From: an uncultured Bacillus sp.
GTDB taxonomy: Bacteria; Bacillota; Bacilli; Bacillales; DSM-1321
Direction of reading: 5' to 3'
Assembly (NCBI GenBank): GCA_934215995.1
Contig: CAKQBC010000065.1
Span: 1 to 9,505, forward strand
Length of the DNA stretch: 9,505 bases
The first letter of the stretch is position 1. The number at the start of each line of letters is the position of its first letter. The notes under the pieces were generated by a model. It did no database searches. It was given only the letters and a program-made list of their open reading frames with translations, and had not been told where the DNA came from. Shown piece by piece: positions 6,754 through 9,505 of this stretch. The position numbers and the translations under genes were made by a program.

Positions 6754-7581
6754 TTACTGCACCGGGATAGCGCCTGATCCAGAAACGATTTTCTGGCCAT
6801 CCTCACTCAGAATATAATCAATGAATTGCTTGCCTTCTTTGGAAATGCTACCTTCCTTGTATACCATGATGAATGGACGGGATAGGCTATATGCGCCTTC
6901 CAGTACATTTTCTTGCGTAGCTTCTACGCCATCGATCATGACTGGGCTGACCGAGGCATCCAAGTATTCGAATGAAACATAGCCGATTGCTTGCTCGTTG
7001 TTATTCACGGTCGTTTTGATATTCCCGTTTCCATTGGCTACAACTGCATCTTTTGAAAGCTCAGCTGATTCAAACCCGATAATTTCCTGGAAGGCATCCC
7101 TGGATCCTGAGCCATCTTCACGGGAAACAACCACAATTTCAGCGTCATCTCCGCCAAGCTCGCTCCAGTTTGTAATTTTTCCAGTGTAGATTTCTTTCAC
7201 TTGCTCCATTGTCAAGTTGCCAACTTTATTAGCAGTATGGACGACTACAGCAATTCCATCATGAGCGATGATGGTTTCCTTGAGCCCTTCTGCTTTTTCT
7301 TCTTCTTTCAGATCGCGTGATGACATGCCAATCTCTGATACTCCCTTAATCGCATTTGTGATGCCCGCGGATGAACCGATCTGGTTTACTTCAATTTTGT
7401 CATTTTCGCCTTTATTTGCTTCCGCCAGTTTTTCAACTAAAGGCCCTACAGAGGTGGATCCTGAAACAGAGATTGTCTTCGCAGCTGATCCCGCCGCGTT
7501 TCCTTCATTTGCACTGCACGCTGTTACAAGAGTAAGCATCATGATTGCCGCGAGCGCTGCCGCCAGTTTCTTCAATTTCAA
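6754..7581 (-). CDS. pstS: Phosphate ABC transporter substrate-binding lipoprotein PstS
   Basis: High-affinity phosphate-binding protein anchored to the outer face of the membrane, feeding the PstC/PstA channel. A lipoprotein signal (KLKKLAAAL...LTLVTAC) ends in a lipobox with the modified cysteine at about residue 22. Phosphate-binding signatures follow: SGSTSVGPLVEKLAE, GSSAGITNAIKG, MSSRDLKEEE, HDGIAVVVH and SREDGSGSRDAF. The length is 275 residues, slightly short for the family. Three starts are in frame: 7614, ATG 7587 and TTG 7581. The AAGGAGG at 7596-7590 is only two bases from the ATG but eight from the TTG, so TTG is preferred; using the ATG adds two residues. The gene follows a terminator after phoU and has its own PhoP-type operator, so it is a separate unit, unlike the pstS-first operon of B. 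subtilis. A second pstS outside the window is possible. Confidence 0.93.
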   Translation of the reverse strand: MKLKKLAAALAAIMMLTLVTACSANEGNAAGSAAKTISVSGSTSVGPLVEKLAEANKGENDKIEVNQIGSSAGITNAIKGVSEIGMSSRDLKEEEKAEGLKETIIAHDGIAVVVHTANKVGNLTMEQVKEIYTGKITNWSELGGDDAEIVVVSREDGSGSRDAFQEIIGFESAELSKDAVVANGNGNIKTTVNNNEQAIGYVSFEYLDASVSPVMIDGVEATQENVLEGAYSLSRPFIMVYKEGSISKEGKQFIDYILSEDGQKIVSGSGAIPVQ

Positions 7582-7589
7582 ATTCATTT

Positions 7590-7596
7590 CCTCCTT
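7590..7596 (-). promoter_or_regulatory. Ribosome binding site that decides the pstS start
   Basis: The minus strand reads AAGGAGG. The gap from GGAGG to ATG 7587 is two bases, too short for efficient initiation, while the gap to TTG 7581 is eight bases. The TTG also begins the protein directly with the basic KLKK part of the signal peptide. Confidence 0.65.
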
Positions 7597-7664
7597 ATTT
7601 GCGATTGTCATCATCGCTTGTAAATACGCTACATCTTTATAATAAAGGAAGAATATTAATCCAC

Positions 7665-7692
7665 CGTAAACCCCCAGTAAAACAATTGTAAA
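7665..7692 (-). promoter_or_regulatory. PhoP-type operator (Pho box) upstream of pstS
   Basis: The minus strand carries three direct copies of the PhoP half-site: TTTACA (7692-7687), TTTACT (7681-7676) and TTTACG (7670-7665). They are separated by 5-base spacers, giving the 11-base spacing known for Bacillus PhoP sites (TT[ACT]A[CT]A repeats). A possible fourth copy upstream is too degraded to count. Candidate -10 elements are TAATAT (7658-7653) and TATTAT/TATAAA (7644-7636); the sequence does not decide between them. Induction under phosphate limitation is expected. Confidence 0.75.
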
Positions 7693-7759
7693 CTTTGAGA
7701 ATACTCATTTAACAATGCATTTGCGGCTGGCATGGCCTGTGCTTCAGAAAGATGTGCAT

Positions 7760-7798
7760 AAAAAAGATGGCTCGGAAACGTAATTCCGCGCCATCTTT
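7760..7798 (-). terminator. Rho-independent terminator between phoU and pstS
   Basis: On the minus strand AAAGATGGC (7798-7790) pairs with GCCATCTTT (7771-7763), with an inner CGGAA/TTCCG stem beyond one mismatch and a 6-base loop. A run of T continues through 7760. It ends the pstA-pstB-phoU transcript and separates pstS from it. The plus side is also T-rich, so limited action both ways is possible. Confidence 0.88.
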
Positions 7799-7857
7799 CT
7801 CATTTTCTCTTAATATAGGTTTTTACTCAGGCCTGCCACTAACAACTTCCGATGCAA

Positions 7858-8517
7858 TTATGAATTGAAATCGTACCTGCGGCCTTTAATCAGATAAGCC
7901 GCATTTTCAGCAATGTTAGTGATATGGTCTGCTGTCCGCTCAATGTGCCTGTTAATGAACAGCAATTGGATCATTTGGTTCAATGTCTCTGGCTGCTCCT
8001 TTAAACGGCTCGTGATGCTCTTGGATGTTTCGACATAATAATCGTCGACTTGATCATCAAGCAATCCCACTTCTTTCGCAAGGGCTATGTCTTCTTCGAT
8101 GAATGCCCTTACTGCCTTTTCAAGCATTTGAAGGGAAAGATCCTTCATTTGCTCCAGGTTCGTGCTTGCAAGGAAGGAATCTCCTTCCCCCATTTTCACA
8201 GTTGCTTTTGCGATGTTTACAGCAAAGTCAGCAACGCGCTCGATTTCTGCAGTGATTTTCAGGGCCCCGATAATTTTTCGCAAATCACGGGATACAGGCT
8301 GCTCTTTCGCGATCAGCCAGATGATGAAATTGTTTATATCCACATCCAGTTCATCGATCGCCACGTCTTCCTCAATGACCTCCAACGCAAGGTCAATATC
8401 CTGGTTTTTAAGAGCATTAAACGATTTTTCTATTGCTTCAGCCGCAAGGTGGCTAATCTCCAATATTTTATCCTGCAGCTCCATTAACGATTTCTCAAAA
8501 TTTTCACGAACGACCAT
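7858..8517 (-). CDS. phoU: Phosphate signalling and transport regulator PhoU
   Basis: Cytoplasmic helical protein that restrains the Pst transporter and the PhoR/PhoP response when phosphate is sufficient. At 219 residues it is a normal PhoU: two related three-helix bundles. Each carries the metal-site signature, ERVADFAVNIA (93-103) and ERTADHITNIAE (193-204), and the paired acidic motifs EEDVAIDELD (49-58) and EEDIALAKEV...DDQVDDYY (141-161) are present. The frame is open further upstream, but the ATG at 8517 has GAGGGGGG seven bases before it and begins at the usual N-terminus. It starts 23 bases after the pstB stop, so they are co-transcribed, and a terminator lies just downstream. B. subtilis lacks phoU in its pst operon, so this arrangement resembles other Bacillaceae and many other bacteria more closely. 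Confidence 0.95.
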   Translation of the reverse strand: MVVRENFEKSLMELQDKILEISHLAAEAIEKSFNALKNQDIDLALEVIEEDVAIDELDVDINNFIIWLIAKEQPVSRDLRKIIGALKITAEIERVADFAVNIAKATVKMGEGDSFLASTNLEQMKDLSLQMLEKAVRAFIEEDIALAKEVGLLDDQVDDYYVETSKSITSRLKEQPETLNQMIQLLFINRHIERTADHITNIAENAAYLIKGRRYDFNS

Positions 8518-8540
8518 GTTCAAGCCCCCCTCAAAAAAGA

Positions 8541-9338
8541 TCAACCAAAGCGTCCAGTTACATAATCTTCTGTGCGCTTATCTCTTGGTGTAGAAAAGAT
8601 TTTGCTTGTTTCATCAAATTCAATGACTTCCCCATTCAAGAAGAAAGCAGTTTTGTCAGATATACGGGCAGCTTGCTGCATGTTATGCGTAACAATGACA
8701 ATTGTAAAGTCTTCCTTCATATGTGCGATCAATTCTTCAACTTTCAGCGTTGAAATCGGGTCAAGCGCTGATGTCGGTTCATCCATCAGGATGACTTCAG
8801 GTTTCATCGCAATGGTACGGGCGATGCAGATACGCTGCTGCTGTCCGCCGGATAAGCCAAGGGCTGATGTTTTCAGGCGATCCTTCACTTCATCCCAGAT
8901 TGCGGCGCTTCGCAAGCTTTCCTCGACGATCGCATCAAGCTCTTTTTTGCTTTTCACGCCATGGATGCGGGGACCGTATGCAACGTTATCATAGATGCTC
9001 ATAGGGAAAAGGTTTGGCTTCTGGAAAACCATCCCCACTTTTGTGCGCAAAGCGATTACGTCTGTTGAATCATATATATTTTCATTGTCGATGACAATGC
9101 TTCCGGTAATGCCCACACCGTCGATCAAATCGTTCATACGGTTTAAAGTGCGCAGAAACGTAGATTTACCGCAGCCGGAAGGTCCGATCAAGGCTGTTAC
9201 TTCTTTTTCTTTAATTGCCATATCCACTTTGAATAGGGCTTGTTTTTCGCCATAGAACAAGTCTAAATCTTTAACCTCAATCTTCACTTTCCTATCCATA
9301 GAAGATTGGGAACCGTTTGGGACAACCGATGTCGTCAT
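8541..9338 (-). CDS. pstB: Phosphate ABC transporter ATP-binding protein PstB
   Basis: ATPase that powers phosphate import through PstC/PstA, 265 residues, standard length. Visible motifs are Walker [10 protein letters not shown] (52-60), the Q-loop glutamine at 106 (VFQKPNLFP), the ABC signature LSGGQQQR (162-169), Walker B VILMDEP (182-188) with the catalytic glutamate, and the switch histidine H218. LNRMNDLI and the YVTGRFG ending are PstB-specific and set it apart from amino-acid or metal transporter ATPases. The ATG at 9338 has GAGGTG just upstream, 14 bases after the pstA stop. Only one pstB is present, whereas B. subtilis has two in tandem. Confidence 0.97.
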   Translation of the reverse strand: MTTSVVPNGSQSSMDRKVKIEVKDLDLFYGEKQALFKVDMAIKEKEVTALIGPSGCGKSTFLRTLNRMNDLIDGVGITGSIVIDNENIYDSTDVIALRTKVGMVFQKPNLFPMSIYDNVAYGPRIHGVKSKKELDAIVEESLRSAAIWDEVKDRLKTSALGLSGGQQQRICIARTIAMKPEVILMDEPTSALDPISTLKVEELIAHMKEDFTIVIVTHNMQQAARISDKTAFFLNGEVIEFDETSKIFSTPRDKRTEDYVTGRFG

Positions 9339-9352
9339 ATATTACACCTCAT

Positions 9353-9505
9353 TTAAAAGTCTGCCTTATTTAGCTTCTTGGAAATATATGTTGCCGTTAA
9401 GTTCAGGAACAAAATGATAACAATCAATACAATTCCGACTGCAGCAGCCAGTTCGATGTCACCGGCCTCCTGTGTAACAAGGTAGGCGTGGACAGTCAAT
9501 GTTCT
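9353..9505 (-). CDS. pstA: Phosphate ABC transporter permease, C-terminal end (probably PstA)
   Basis: The last 50 codons of a membrane protein read in from the right edge and stop at TAA 9355-9353. The piece starts RTLTVHAYLVTQEAG, contains one strongly hydrophobic helix (AAAVGIVLIVIILFLNLTATY) and ends in a basic tail (SKKLNKADF). Both the TLT...A-Y pattern before the last helix and its place directly before pstB point to the phosphate permease, where PstA normally precedes PstB. PstC cannot be excluded from this fragment. Confidence 0.8.
   Translation of the reverse strand, partial: RTLTVHAYLVTQEAGDIELAAAVGIVLIVIILFLNLTATYISKKLNKADF

Noticed and set aside
8050..8593. Long plus-strand open frames opposite phoU and pstB
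   Set aside because: Antisense shadows of clear phoU and pstB genes; no ribosome binding sites and no family resemblance.

Overview
The window reads as chromosomal DNA of a low-to-moderate-GC Bacillus-like Firmicute. Purine-rich GGAGG-type ribosome binding sites lie before nearly every gene, the proteins resemble Bacillaceae OppB, YqhT, PstB and PhoU, and there are Bacillus-style PhoP and CcpA operator candidates and strong stem-loop/T-run terminators. The genus cannot be fixed from the sequence alone. No RNA genes, CRISPR arrays, insertion sequences or phage genes were seen.

Left part (1-4962), a peptide-use locus. On the minus strand an operon reads pepP-type Xaa-Pro peptidase, oppB, oppC (oppC runs off the left edge). 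Divergent from it is a sigma-54 enhancer-binding activator with PAS, AAA+ and Fis-type HTH regions. The intergenic region holds a textbook -24/-12 sigma-54 promoter facing the peptidase, an ordinary -35/-10 promoter facing the activator, and an AT-rich inverted repeat between them. The simplest reading is that the activator senses something through its N-terminal region and switches on peptide import plus cleavage of proline-containing peptides. A strong terminator follows the activator gene.

Middle part (4963-6700). First comes a decayed maltose O-acetyltransferase (maa) on the minus strand. Frameshifts and an internal deletion that removes the catalytic-histidine segment make it a pseudogene. 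About 400 bases without a convincing gene follow, ending in a -10-like element and a nested palindrome that overlaps a near-consensus cre site. A complete classical short-chain dehydrogenase/reductase (SDR) gene and its terminator come next.

Right part (6701-9505), phosphate uptake and control on the minus strand. The gene order in the direction of transcription is pstA (C-terminal end only), pstB, phoU, terminator, then a PhoP-type operator and pstS. The phosphate-binding lipoprotein gene is thus last and forms its own transcription unit, instead of leading the operon as in Bacillus subtilis. PstS delivers phosphate to the PstC/PstA channel powered by PstB, and PhoU restrains uptake and signalling when phosphate is plentiful.

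The strongest points for follow-up are the sigma-54 peptidase/oligopeptide-permease unit, the separately controlled pstS, the maa pseudogene, and the palindromic leader of the SDR gene.
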